A DNA stretch of 64,000 nucleotides, from contig JAHHHK010000024.1 in the NCBI GenBank assembly GCA_019359395.1, forward strand, positions 1 through 64,000. The letters are read 5' to 3'. Shown piece after piece: positions 1 to 8,754 of the stretch. Origin of the DNA: Komarekiella atlantica HA4396-MV6 (GTDB lineage Bacteria > Cyanobacteriota > Cyanobacteriia > Cyanobacteriales > Nostocaceae). Made by a program: the position numbers and the translations under genes. The notes below the pieces were generated by a model that saw only the letters and a program-made list of their open reading frames with translations, was not told the DNA's origin and ran no database searches. Each line of letters begins with the position of its first letter. The stretch's first letter is position 1.

Positions 1-88
1 CGCTTCCCACAGAAGAATCTACTACCCTTATACACTTCATTCTCAATAAGTACACAAATTTTTCAAGGGGTCTTTATCCCCCAAACCT

Positions 89-1870
89 TTATCTGCCTCG
101 GTTTAGAGGCGATTGTCGCCCCTTGAAATCTGGCTGTTCATCCTCATACCTTGCCCATGCCATTAATAGCAATTTTAATCCATCTAAAGAATTAACTAGC
201 CGAGAACGTAAGGTATCTATATCTGCTTTATCTACATCCTCTTCTAAGATTTCTACTAAATTTTGATAAGCAGGATGATTGGTATTTAATGTCACAATAA
301 TTGCGCCTCCTCTGGGTTTAACGGAGAAGAAAGCAGGAGTATCAAGAGGAGATTCGACAAAGGTATATTTTAAGCCATCATCTACTGTAGTGGCTGCTAA
401 TAATTCGGCTTTGGTTTCAGTTACTCCTTCTTCTTTTAAAGTTTCTTTAATGACTTGTTTGCGTTCTTCTTTGGGTAATTGTTCATCTACATCACTTTTA
501 CCTTTATAACCCTGCGATTTACGTTCTTGAGTAACAGCAGTGGCTACTTTCTCAGGTTTATAAGGGTCATGGCGTTTTTCAGATGTACGAGTACCTTTAG
601 TTTGTGCCTTAATTAAACCACGAATAATACTTAGTTGAGTATGTATTTTATGAGCTATATCTAAAAGAGGACTTTTGGGATCTCCGTCTTCTTTGAGTTC
701 TTCTTTTAATTGGGTAATTGTTTTACCCTCCTCTAATAAAGATTGAATGTTGACTCGTAAAAGTTCACTAAAATTACGAGCAGATTGTTTATTATTGGTA
801 ACTCCAAAAATCTCATCAAGGGAAGGAGGAAATTCTACTTCTACACCCCACCAACGTTCTGTAGGATCATAACCATTGACTACTCCCGTATCTAGTTCTA
901 GTTCTCTCCCTGCACGAACAATAGAAACTCCAATGTTTCGCTTAGCGTGTTGTCCATGAGGTGTACTTCCTGGATTATTCACTCCTTCTATTAGACGCGC
1001 TTCTTCTTTAGCATAAGAAAAGCGAACTTTGACTTCATGTTCTTGTTCACGAAAGTTAATCGTAAAAGTAGCTTCATAAGATATATCACCCTGCCAAGGT
1101 TGAAACATTGCCTGATTATTGAATGGTGGCTCACAAGAGGTTTTTTCTATTAGATAACCTGGATCGTTGGGTAGGGCAGATTTTTCTAAAATCAGGTTAT
1201 ATAAGGCATCTAAATCAAACGCCACCATACGGATTTTGACTTCGCCGCTATTGATAAATTTGCGATACATTCTACCAATCACAAATTCAGAATTATCAAT
1301 AATCGCTTTTCCGGTTCGCCATATACAACGGTCGATTTTTGACCAAACTACTAATGTGCCACTGTCACCAAATTTTTGACCGATTTTTGTCCAAATCATC
1401 GGAATTGGTTTAGCAGTAGGTTCAGGTACTTCGGTGATCCGCCGATTTTTAATTTCATCTAAATCAAGGTAACTATGCAGTACATTTTCTATGCCATTTT
1501 GCCATGACCACACATCAACCCGTTGACATTGGGAAATAGAGGAAGATGGTAAACCCATACCAAAACGACCGATTCCGGTATGTTTATTTTCATCTAAATA
1601 AGTACCGTTGCCAAATTGCAGAGCTAGACGTAAAACGTTAGCATCCATACCACGACCATTATCTAATACTGCGATTTGTTCAATACGCGATCGCCTCTTC
1701 CCCTCTACCTGTTGTTTGCGTTCGCCACACAGTAACTCTACCTGGGATGCACCGGCTTGAATGGCATTATCCATTAATTCGGCTAAAGCATAAGCGGCAT
1801 TTTTATAACCGTTATCTCGCATGGCTTGGACTGCGAGGTGAGTCGGCACGATATCATGGGCGTTATTCAT
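89..1870 (-). CDS. GHKL-type ATPase of a defence island
   Basis: Protein of about 593 residues with an HSP90/MutL/histidine-kinase-like ATP-binding domain at the N-terminus. The N box reads AELMDNAIQAGASQVE (near residue 27), the DxGxG motif is LDNGRGMD (near 65) and the G2 box is GIGRFGMGLPSSS (near 95). The C-terminal 200 residues are charged and unrecognised. I chose the ATG at 1870 because it overlaps the stop of the upstream helicase fragment in an ATGA arrangement, which implies translational coupling; a longer in-frame start 27 bases upstream lies inside the helicase. Stand-alone GHKL ATPases beside helicases and nucleases are common in prokaryotic defence loci, so a role in anti-phage or restriction function is inferred. 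The gene itself looks intact although its helicase neighbour is broken. Confidence 0.75.
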   Translation of the reverse strand: MNNAHDIVPTHLAVQAMRDNGYKNAAYALAELMDNAIQAGASQVELLCGERKQQVEGKRRSRIEQIAVLDNGRGMDANVLRLALQFGNGTYLDENKHTGIGRFGMGLPSSSISQCQRVDVWSWQNGIENVLHSYLDLDEIKNRRITEVPEPTAKPIPMIWTKIGQKFGDSGTLVVWSKIDRCIWRTGKAIIDNSEFVIGRMYRKFINSGEVKIRMVAFDLDALYNLILEKSALPNDPGYLIEKTSCEPPFNNQAMFQPWQGDISYEATFTINFREQEHEVKVRFSYAKEEARLIEGVNNPGSTPHGQHAKRNIGVSIVRAGRELELDTGVVNGYDPTERWWGVEVEFPPSLDEIFGVTNNKQSARNFSELLRVNIQSLLEEGKTITQLKEELKEDGDPKSPLLDIAHKIHTQLSIIRGLIKAQTKGTRTSEKRHDPYKPEKVATAVTQERKSQGYKGKSDVDEQLPKEERKQVIKETLKEEGVTETKAELLAATTVDDGLKYTFVESPLDTPAFFSVKPRGGAIIVTLNTNHPAYQNLVEILEEDVDKADIDTLRSRLVNSLDGLKLLLMAWARYEDEQPDFKGRQSPLNRGR

Positions 1871-2982
1871 GGGTTTTTCCTCCAAACGTCTTCCCAATTG
1901 TGAAAGGCTGATGCGACTGAACCAAAACCGGGGAGTTGACTATCGACAACCGTGACAATTTCGGCGGTAGCATTACCCCCAGCTTTGAGTCCGCGAATGG
2001 CGCGTCCTACCATTTGGCTGTAGAGGACAAGGGATTTGGTGGGACGGGCGATAACGGCTGCACTGGTCTTTGGTGCGTCGAAGCCAGTGGTTAAAACGCC
2101 GTAGTTACATAAAATCTTGGTTTGGGGCTGTTCGTCTTTAAAGCTGTGAATCAGCTTTTCTCTTTCTGATTTGGGGGTTTCGCCTGTCACCGCATCAGCA
2201 TTAAACCCCCGCAAACGCAAAATTGCGGCGATGAGTCGCGCGTGTTCGACGGAGGTATTAAAAACGATGATCCGTTGATGATGTTGGGCGAGTGCTTCGA
2301 GTTCGAGGATGATGCGGAGGTTGCGTTGTTCGTCTGCTGCTAACCGATTAAGGATATATGGGGGTATGTCTAATTCTGTATTAATCCGCTTCAAGTCTTG
2401 GGGAGTTAGTTCAATACCCGTTTCGTAAAATAAGGAACGATAGTTAACTTTAGCTAGGTATTGTTGATTAACGAGATAATCAATCGGGTTGTCATAACCT
2501 GGGATTTCTAAAGTAACTTTCTGTTGGGCAAAGAATTTAGCTAGTTGTGCATCGGTGTTAATATCAGCCCAAGTCCTTCCGGGTGTAGCGGTTAAACCTA
2601 ATAAGGCGGTTTTTTCGTAAGGAACAACTAAGGCATCTAAGACGAGTTTATAGGTTTGGGCGATCGCTTGATGCGCTTCGTCGATAATTACCAATGAACA
2701 ACGTACACCCAGTTGATTAATAAAGCGAATACTCTTTTTGGCGGCGCTGTAGACTTTCGCTAATCCGGCTACTACTAAGCCATCTGACGCTTGTGCTAAG
2801 TCTAACTCATGGTTGCCCCAGAAGCGGTAAGTGGTGGTGGGGCGTTAGCGAAGCTTAACGAAGTTATCGCCTAAACTGTCCCAGGCTTTTTGAAATTCTG
2901 TAACTGCTTGTTCACAAAGTTCTTCACTATATGCCAACCAAATTACTAAAGTGGGTTCATTGTTTCTCAGGCGTAAACCCAA
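1867..2982 (-). pseudogene. DEAD/DEAH helicase, 5'-truncated and interrupted
   Basis: C-terminal two thirds of a superfamily 2 helicase. Motif II is visible as SLVIIDEAHQA, motif III as GLTATPGR, and motifs V-VI as TTGFDAPKTSAAVIARPTKS and QMVGRAIRG. Reading upstream in the same frame gives NNEPTLVIWLAYSEELCEQ and then YRFWGNHELDLAQ, but the Walker A half is missing: the frame begins inside the 3' end of the XRE-HNH gene. An in-frame TAA at 2845-2847 lies within a short palindromic repeat (GCGTTAGCGAAGCTTAACG) that seems to have been inserted between conserved residues. The largest uninterrupted part (1867-2694) starts with TTG at the DEAH box, so no functional helicase is expected. The stop overlaps the ATPase start by ATGA. 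Confidence 0.8.
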
Positions 2983-4340
2983 TTAGGGCTAAAACCTTGC
3001 AGAGTCGCTAAAGAAATTAAAGGTAAGGTTGTTATTTGATAAGCCTTACTCAAAATTGTTAAACATAATAAATCATCAGCTTGACTAACTTTCAAATCAG
3101 ATACAAATGACTCCGTATATTTTAGCCATTGACCCTTAGAAAGATTTTCATAGGCAATAGTCAAACCGATATGCTGCAATTCTACAAAACGTATAAAATA
3201 TTCTTCAGATGGTAAATTATTAGACTTAGAAGAATTAACGTATTTTGTAGTGGGAATTAAATTCCATAATTGATCATGAGCTACAAATGACCAAGGCAGA
3301 TAATGATCTAATGAAATTTCTTTCTGATCCAATTTAATTCTAGAATAAATACATTCAATATCTCGATGTTCTAAAATAGTTTTCCAATATTTAGTTTGAT
3401 TACTTAGAGAATCTCTTTCTTGTGGCATAAATAATTTATTAACCACATTGGGGGTGCTGGGGTTTCTTTGCTGCATATAATTTAACCATTCCCAATATAC
3501 CCAACCCCTAATTATTGGGTAATTTTCTTCTAAATATTGAATCCAATCTGGATGTAAAATAATAGCGTTACAATTTTTATGGTCTTCAGCATTAAAGCAA
3601 TATAAGGGCTTTTTATTATCAAATTGATTGTTGGCTAAATTAATGATAATTGGATTAACATCATAATCTTTTAACCCTCTGGTTTCTTGAGCAAAGAAAG
3701 GGCGAATTAAACGATAAGATACATAGCGATTAATAGAAATAACAACATCATCAAGATTTTGATTATTAATAGCTGTACGTAAAAGCTTTTTATCTGTATC
3801 TCTAAATTTTAAAATTGGTTCTGTAATTTCTAGCTTAAGAGCATCTAATTTATTAGCTATTTGGTCTTGTGTTCCAAAAGATAATTTGAAATAGTTGTGA
3901 GGATACCAAGCATTAGCTAACATTTCAACAATAATTTCTCGAAAGCTAATAGGCGATAAAGTATCAAAATTTCTTCTTTTTACAATATCTAATAATGATA
4001 AAAAATAAAGGTATTTATAAGAGTTAGTTGTATCATTAAATATTTGTACCAAAACTGTAACATTAACTTTGTCGGAAAGTGGTAATTCCTGATTCATGAT
4101 TGGATTTTTGAATAATGTTAAATGTCCTAAATATACTTGAATGAAATCATTTGCGGCTGATTGATTAATTTTATTTAATGCCTTAACAATTTCTGCAACC
4201 GTGTCAGCTGTAGGGTCAATTTTTTCGTGATACCAACGGAAGACAATTGGACGCTCAACACCTAAACCTGTCGCCAGTTGGCTTTGGCTGATGTTGTAAG
4301 ACTCTAAAACCTGTCTGAGTGCTTGTCCTGCTTTTCCCAT
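2967..4340 (-). CDS. XRE-type HTH fused to HNH endonuclease
   Basis: About 457 residues. Residues 1-65 form an XRE/lambda-repressor-like helix-turn-helix (NISQSQLATGLGVERPIVFRW), of the type that in cyanobacteria usually stands alone as a regulator ahead of restriction genes. The rest resembles a separate HNH protein, beginning near an internal Met at MNQELPLSDKVN. The HNH core lies around 325-378: SLDHYLPWSF (His), LWNLIP (Asn) and NSSKSN (Asn). The two parts therefore look like a regulator and a nuclease joined in frame. The ATG at 4340 was chosen because MGKAGQALRQ is the usual start of this HTH family; an in-frame GTG lies five codons upstream. Its stop overlaps the decayed helicase. A 28-bp palindrome 64 bp upstream is a likely operator. 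Confidence 0.7.
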   Translation of the reverse strand: MGKAGQALRQVLESYNISQSQLATGLGVERPIVFRWYHEKIDPTADTVAEIVKALNKINQSAANDFIQVYLGHLTLFKNPIMNQELPLSDKVNVTVLVQIFNDTTNSYKYLYFLSLLDIVKRRNFDTLSPISFREIIVEMLANAWYPHNYFKLSFGTQDQIANKLDALKLEITEPILKFRDTDKKLLRTAINNQNLDDVVISINRYVSYRLIRPFFAQETRGLKDYDVNPIIINLANNQFDNKKPLYCFNAEDHKNCNAIILHPDWIQYLEENYPIIRGWVYWEWLNYMQQRNPSTPNVVNKLFMPQERDSLSNQTKYWKTILEHRDIECIYSRIKLDQKEISLDHYLPWSFVAHDQLWNLIPTTKYVNSSKSNNLPSEEYFIRFVELQHIGLTIAYENLSKGQWLKYTESFVSDLKVSQADDLLCLTILSKAYQITTLPLISLATLQGFSPNWVYA

Positions 4341-4403
4341 GATTTCCATTATCACAAGACAGGGAGTAGAAAACTGTTAACTTTTATGTTAACTTAATTT
4401 CTT

Positions 4404-4431
4404 GTTTTGTTATCATATATGATAACAAAAC
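4404..4431. promoter_or_regulatory. 28-bp perfect palindrome, candidate operator
   Basis: Half-site GTTTTGTTATCATA followed directly by its exact reverse complement, with no spacer. It lies between the divergent XRE-HNH gene and the small plus-strand gene at 4453. Just beside it, GTTAACTT occurs twice (4376 and 4388) in direct orientation. A perfect dyad of this length next to an XRE regulator suggests autoregulation and control of both divergent genes; the binding itself is inferred. Confidence 0.6.
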
Positions 4432-4452
4432 TTGTAGAAAACATTAAATACT

Positions 4453-4725
4453 ATGGAAGTAGACAATTGGGCGATGTTCGATGATGAGGGTAATCTAGCC
4501 GTTTCTCAGATGATGCAAGAGATAAAACAGACTCTTTCCTGCCAACCTTTACCAAAAGTACGTGAGCAACTTCATCAAAAAATTCAAGAAGTTTCAAAGA
4601 GATATGGCGAAGTTTATGACACCGAAGTTAGATATAGAATCTCATCTCGATTGACTGCTTGGGCTTCTGAAGTTCATGATCTTAAATCTGTGTTTGGTTT
4701 TAATTCTCAATACTGGAATTTGTAA
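4453..4725 (+). CDS. Small hypothetical protein
   Basis: 90 residues, not recognised. It is acidic at the N-terminus (MEVDNWAMFDDEGNLAVSQ) and helical and amphipathic in the middle, with no signal peptide or membrane segment. It is divergent from the XRE-HNH gene and shares the palindrome-containing intergenic region, so co-regulation is likely. The reading frame matches a compact folded protein and the ATG follows the palindrome by 21 bases. It may be a minor partner of the adjacent defence genes, but nothing in it shows a function. Confidence 0.5.
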   Translation: MEVDNWAMFDDEGNLAVSQMMQEIKQTLSCQPLPKVREQLHQKIQEVSKRYGEVYDTEVRYRISSRLTAWASEVHDLKSVFGFNSQYWNL

Positions 4726-4794
4726 GATGATGCGTCAAGAGTTAGAACAGAAGCATTTATGACAGTGATGCTACATACATTTGTACTAAAAAGA

Positions 4795-5022
4795 TTACTT
4801 ATCTTTTAACCTACGCTTCATTTCTAAATATTTCTGGAACTTGGGATCAGATATGCACTGATCAATGAACTTCTCTAGTTCATCCTTCATAGTACTGTCA
4901 ATAAATTGACAGTACTCCTTAAACAGCTCCTTCTTACCCTCTGGAAGATAGAAACCAAGATACTCTTGTCCTTGACGCTTCTCTGTCACAAACAACTCTT
5001 GCATATCATCAAGACTCATCAT
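4795..5022 (-). CDS. Small hypothetical protein
   Basis: 75 residues, charged (many Lys and Glu), predicted largely helical, ending in MKRRLKDK. The N-terminus reads MMSLDDMQELFVTEKRQG. Its tone and size resemble plasmid-partition or antitoxin-like small proteins, but no family is recognised. It is divergent from the next plus-strand gene; the roughly 100-bp gap between them contains an imperfect dyad around GTACGTATAGTATGTAC (near 5055). Confidence 0.45.
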   Translation of the reverse strand: MMSLDDMQELFVTEKRQGQEYLGFYLPEGKKELFKEYCQFIDSTMKDELEKFIDQCISDPKFQKYLEMKRRLKDK

Positions 5023-5127
5023 AAATCGTTAAGTTTCAATATCCCACTTGTCTAGTACGTATAGTATGTACGGTACAATAGACATGAAAGAGATTAATCC
5101 CACTTTGCAACATTAAACAGGTGCGTT

Positions 5128-5358
5128 ATGGCAGAAGAATTTGTGAAATTAGAAGATAACAGCAGCAATCAAATGCAGGTAAGCAGAGAAAAGATCAAAC
5201 ACGTACTAGTCGGTAGTCCTAATGTAGTGAAGAGGACTATCCATCGCTTGCATACTATGGGTTATGCAGAAGTAAATTCTTGGTCTAAACCTGTAATAGC
5301 AGGTAATTTAGGCGAATCAGGCGATGTAGTGAGTGTATTAATCAGACAGCAAATCTAG
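5128..5358 (+). CDS. Small conserved-looking hypothetical protein
   Basis: 76 residues with no signal or membrane segment. The middle reads VLVGSPNVVKRTIHRLHTMGYAEVNSWSKPV, which could be a small helix-turn-helix or nucleic-acid-binding fold; this style of protein is frequent in Nostocales. It lies 77 bp upstream of the Rpn-type nuclease gene on the same strand, and the two may be co-transcribed. Function unknown. Confidence 0.5.
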   Translation: MAEEFVKLEDNSSNQMQVSREKIKHVLVGSPNVVKRTIHRLHTMGYAEVNSWSKPVIAGNLGESGDVVSVLIRQQI

Positions 5359-5435
5359 GAAATAAAAGGTGTAGGAAGTTGGGGCGAATTGCACCAACTT
5401 TTGATGATTTCAACAATTAGAGGACACCTAATTAA

Positions 5436-6362
5436 ATGACGCGCTTCATCCATGACAAATTTGCCAAGGACTATCTAGAGGAATTACTAAAAAATTACGG
5501 AGAATTCAAAGCATCAGAGAAAGTTTCAGGAGAAATTAAAGAAATAGATGTCTTATTCACTCCTTTTCAACAACAAAACTCTAATTTACAAATCCTGGGT
5601 TTACTAGGAAGATTTGCCGAAAATCCGGCGCTCATAGAACCCTTCCGCAATCCAGCTTCTACCGATGAAATCTGCGACTGTATTCTCAAATTATTGGAAG
5701 TAAAAGCTCTCCTACGACGAGAAGCAAAAGCAAATAAAACCAAACTTCAAGACTCAGAAATTCCTCAATTGTGGGTTCTGACTCCAACGGTATCGGAAAC
5801 TAGATTGTCTAGCTTTGGAACAATACAAAAATCAGGTTGGTTATCAGGGGTACATTTTCTTCCAGATGCCTTAAGGACAGCAATTGTCGGTATACACCAA
5901 CTACCACAAATACCAGAAACTTTATGGTTGAGGCTTTTGGGTAGAGGAAATGTGCAGTCACAAGCGATTATCGAGTTGCAAGCGTTACCATTAAATCATC
6001 CATATCAACAAGCAACCCTCGAATTAGTTTACAACTTGCGCGAAAATTTGAGAGTCAATCAAGAATTAGAAACAGACGATAGGGAGTTAGTTATGCGATT
6101 AGAACCACTTTATCAAAGAGACAGAGAACAAGCCAAACAAGAGGGACGACAAGAGGGACGACAAGAGGGACGACAAGAGGGACGACGAGAAGGAGAACAA
6201 GACTTAATAGTACGTCTACTCAATCGCCGACTTGGGGAAATCAACCAATCATTAATTGAGCAAATTCAAGGATTATCAATTGAACAATTAGAAAATCTAG
6301 GAGAAGCATTACTAGACTTTTCTAATGTTGCTGATTTAGAAGCTTGGTTAAACCCACAATAA
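5436..6362 (+). CDS. Rpn/YhgA-like putative nuclease with DUF4351 tail
   Basis: 308 residues. The N-terminus (MTRFIHDKFAKDYLEELL, then EIKEIDVLFTP) matches the cyanobacterial Rpn/putative-transposase family, whose members have a PD-(D/E)xK nuclease-like fold; acidic residues in KEIDVLF fit the catalytic core. Residues 235-251 are an EGRQ repeat encoded by a 12-bp tandem DNA repeat. The C-terminal 45 residues (LLNRRLGEINQSLIEQIQGLSIEQL) match the DUF4351 module that commonly ends these proteins. A GAGG stretch lies about 14 bases before the ATG. Such genes are abundant, often multi-copy and mobile; the cellular role is uncertain. Confidence 0.8.
   Translation: MTRFIHDKFAKDYLEELLKNYGEFKASEKVSGEIKEIDVLFTPFQQQNSNLQILGLLGRFAENPALIEPFRNPASTDEICDCILKLLEVKALLRREAKANKTKLQDSEIPQLWVLTPTVSETRLSSFGTIQKSGWLSGVHFLPDALRTAIVGIHQLPQIPETLWLRLLGRGNVQSQAIIELQALPLNHPYQQATLELVYNLRENLRVNQELETDDRELVMRLEPLYQRDREQAKQEGRQEGRQEGRQEGRREGEQDLIVRLLNRRLGEINQSLIEQIQGLSIEQLENLGEALLDFSNVADLEAWLNPQ
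6141..6188 (+). repeat. Four 12-bp in-frame tandem repeats
   Basis: Four consecutive copies of GAGGGACGACAA (the last ends CGA) encode EGRQ EGRQ EGRQ EGRR in the Rpn-type gene. Copy-number variation would change the protein by four residues per unit without breaking the frame. Confidence 0.9.
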
Positions 6363-6627
6363 GGATAAATTATCATGAGAATTACACCTTAAATAGTAGG
6401 GTGTGCGAAAGCAACTCGTAACACACCTTACTGGACTGATACAGCTAAAATAGTTCATTAGACGTAGGTTGAGTTGAGGAACGTAGACCCGTTCGCAGAG
6501 CGTTACCGCAGGCTAGGGGCTTCCCGCAACCCAACATCCTCAAGACTTTGTTGGGGTTCACTCCGTACACCTCCGGGGAAGCAAACTACAACCCAACCTA
6601 ATCTAATAAATACCCAAAGTCCCATAC

Positions 6628-6969
6628 CTAATGATTTGCATTTAACTTACGCTCATCACGCAGTTCCTGCGCTAGTTCCGCAAACTCTTCATCTCCCTCA
6701 AATATCCCAATAAAATCTGTCCAGGGATTATTTGCTACTTCTAGCGTCAGCACTTCCATATTTGCCAGTTTAGCTTTAACTTGCTCCTGTACAACCGCGA
6801 TCGCAATTTCACGGGTTTCAGCTTCCACCATACAATCAGGTAACTCTGGAACTGACGCGATAAAATTTCCCGAATCAGCCTGTTCAACTAGAATATGAAG
6901 AGACAGCTTATGTAAACTTGTGACGGCTAGAGGATTCATAACTACTGTTGCTAGTATCTCTTTCCTCAT
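6628..6969 (-). CDS. HicB-like antitoxin, apparently orphan
   Basis: About 113 residues. The core LHILVEQADSGNFIASVPELPDCMVEAETREIAIAVVQEQVKAKL matches the HicB-like antitoxin fold (partial RNase H-like, PF15919 type), and the tail (FIGIFEGDEEFAELAQELRDERK) resembles the linker found in cyanobacterial pairs where a PIN-type toxin follows. No toxin gene follows here: downstream are about 265 bp of repeat-rich sequence and the convergent Rpn gene. The start is uncertain (ATG at 6969, another at 6966, or MNPLAV further in); the longest frame overlaps the preceding fragment. An antitoxin without a partner is the simplest reading. Confidence 0.65.
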   Translation of the reverse strand: MRKEILATVVMNPLAVTSLHKLSLHILVEQADSGNFIASVPELPDCMVEAETREIAIAVVQEQVKAKLANMEVLTLEVANNPWTDFIGIFEGDEEFAELAQELRDERKLNANH

Positions 6970-6982
6970 CATGATACTTGTT

Positions 6983-8038
6983 TTAACCAGCATTTTTCCC
7001 CGCTATTTCATCATTTCCCTTATCCCCAATCTGCATCACTGTCTTTGGTAAATCAGCATTTAAAATCCTTTCACTCAGCTTTGCTAAAATCGCTTGTCGT
7101 AACTGCTGGTCATCAGGTAATTTGGATAGAAATTCGTCAACAATCTTCTCAACCTGTGATTCTCTCCCATGATCTACCCATACCATTTGATGGATTTCCT
7201 GACCATCGGGACGAGTCATAGTAATGCGTCGCGCTTCAAAACCTTCCCCTTTGGCGGCTACTTCCTTTTGCAAAGCTTCCAAATTCTTAAACCGTCGCAC
7301 CAAATCCGCTAATTTCATCTCAAATGCAGTTGCATCATCATCAGTCCACGATTCCGCAGGTTTATCTGCCACAATCATCACCAAAGCTTCCAACCACTGA
7401 GAATCACTTTTGGTTTCATCCGATGCTGCGCGAATAAAGCGTTTTAGTAAGGATTCAATACATTTTCCCGCTAAATAATTTGCTCTTACCCGTAAATCTT
7501 CTCTGAGTTTTGTTTCTTGACTTCTGACACCAAAGCCTTCATAAATCAGTTTTTGACAATCACTCAATAAGCGATCATCATCTTCCTGACGATGAATCCC
7601 TGTTTTTTCTAACAGAGAATAATACATACTAACTTCGGGGCCATAACCTTCTAATCCTAATCTCTCTTCATGTTGGTGTTCCAACATTGCTTGAATTAAC
7701 TCTCGTCTAGCTTTTGCTCCTTGAGAAGTTAAATCTCGTCGGTTAATTAATTCATTCCACAAAATTGCACTGCGATGATACACGCGATCGCAAATCTCAG
7801 AAAGCTTACTATTAAAATCAGTGATGTTATTGAGGATTTCGATTTGTCCTTGAATCCAACATTGCTGATTTACCCCTATACTAAACGACTGATTGAGGGT
7901 TTCATCTAAAAATTCTTCAGCTTCTTGTAAACGATAATTTACCTCTTTTCTGGCTACACCATCGGTTTGTAGTTCTTTCGCTGTTTTTTTGATGTTATTT
8001 AAATCCGCAAATTCTAGGGTACGAATTCGCAAAATATC
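6983..8038 (-). pseudogene. C-terminal fragment of a large defence-type ATPase
   Basis: About 350 residues without a proper start (TTG at 8032). Segments such as RELIQAMLEHQHEERLGLEGYGPEV and RRITMTRPDGQEIHQMVWVDHGRE recall the C-terminal part of large P-loop proteins found in BREX/PglY-like and phosphorothioation-linked loci; this assignment is from memory and is moderate. No Walker motifs are present, because the N-terminal two thirds are absent. The frame is identical to that of the DUF4007 fragment just upstream, separated only by TAA GAT ATT, which indicates that a deletion fused the two genes. Confidence 0.6.
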
Positions 8039-8440
8039 TTAAGTTACTAAATCTCGAAACACATTAAAAATATAATACCAAGCAGCAGCTTCGCAAGTAG
8101 GTTTTAACAGATTCCAATGTAATAACCATAATGATGCTGGATCTTCTAAATAAGAGTCCCATCCATTGTTTACTAAAAGCTTTTTCCCTAATGCTGTTGG
8201 TGAATTCTTTTTATCAATGATTTTGAAAGCACTACACCAATAGCGAATAGCGCGTACCATATTTTTACCAACACCTAAACGGACAGGAGCATCATCCTGT
8301 AAGAAAATATCTGGATTTCTCGTAACTGCATCAAATCCTTTTTTTAGCCAACCAAAACGAGGGTGAAAAGTTTCATGGTTGGCAAATACTGGATTTACTG
8401 GATTGTCAAGATGTTTGAAGTTCAGACTAGTTTGGATCAT
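8039..8440 (-). pseudogene. DUF4007 protein, C-terminally truncated
   Basis: 133 residues against a usual length near 280-300. The N-terminus is typical of DUF4007: FANHETFHPRFGWLKKGFDAV, then VRLGVGKNMVRAIRYWC and LWLLHWNLLKPTCEAAAWYY. DUF4007 genes normally sit beside a PAPS-reductase-like (DndC-type) gene in DNA-modification and defence loci; no such gene is present. The reading frame ends at TAA (8039-8041) right where the ATPase fragment begins in the same frame, so the C-terminal half was lost in the same event. The upstream 240 bp are AT-rich and may hold the promoter. Confidence 0.8.
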
Positions 8441-8754
8441 GATAGAATAAATCTGGTAGTAACTATTTTAGTTATTATGGCTCAAAAATAGATAATAGTT
8501 TTTATTTAATTAAAAACTTTCTAAACTTAAATGATATTAATAAATGTATTTTCCATTAAATTTGAATGCTGATATAAAATTTTACATGCATAGCTAAACT
8601 AATTCTAAAAGGTCTAAACTAGTCACAATAACATCATTTTCTTAAACCAATGAACATAACTGTTTTTTTTGATACACACAACATATAGCAGTCCTATCTG
8701 ATTTGTGAGAGAATACGTAAAGGGTTAAAAGGTATAATTAGTAGCAAAATTGGG

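Noticed and set aside
5055-5075. Imperfect dyad GTACGTATAGTATGTAC as an operator
   Set aside because: Four mismatches and no linked regulator gene; too weak to call beyond a remark.
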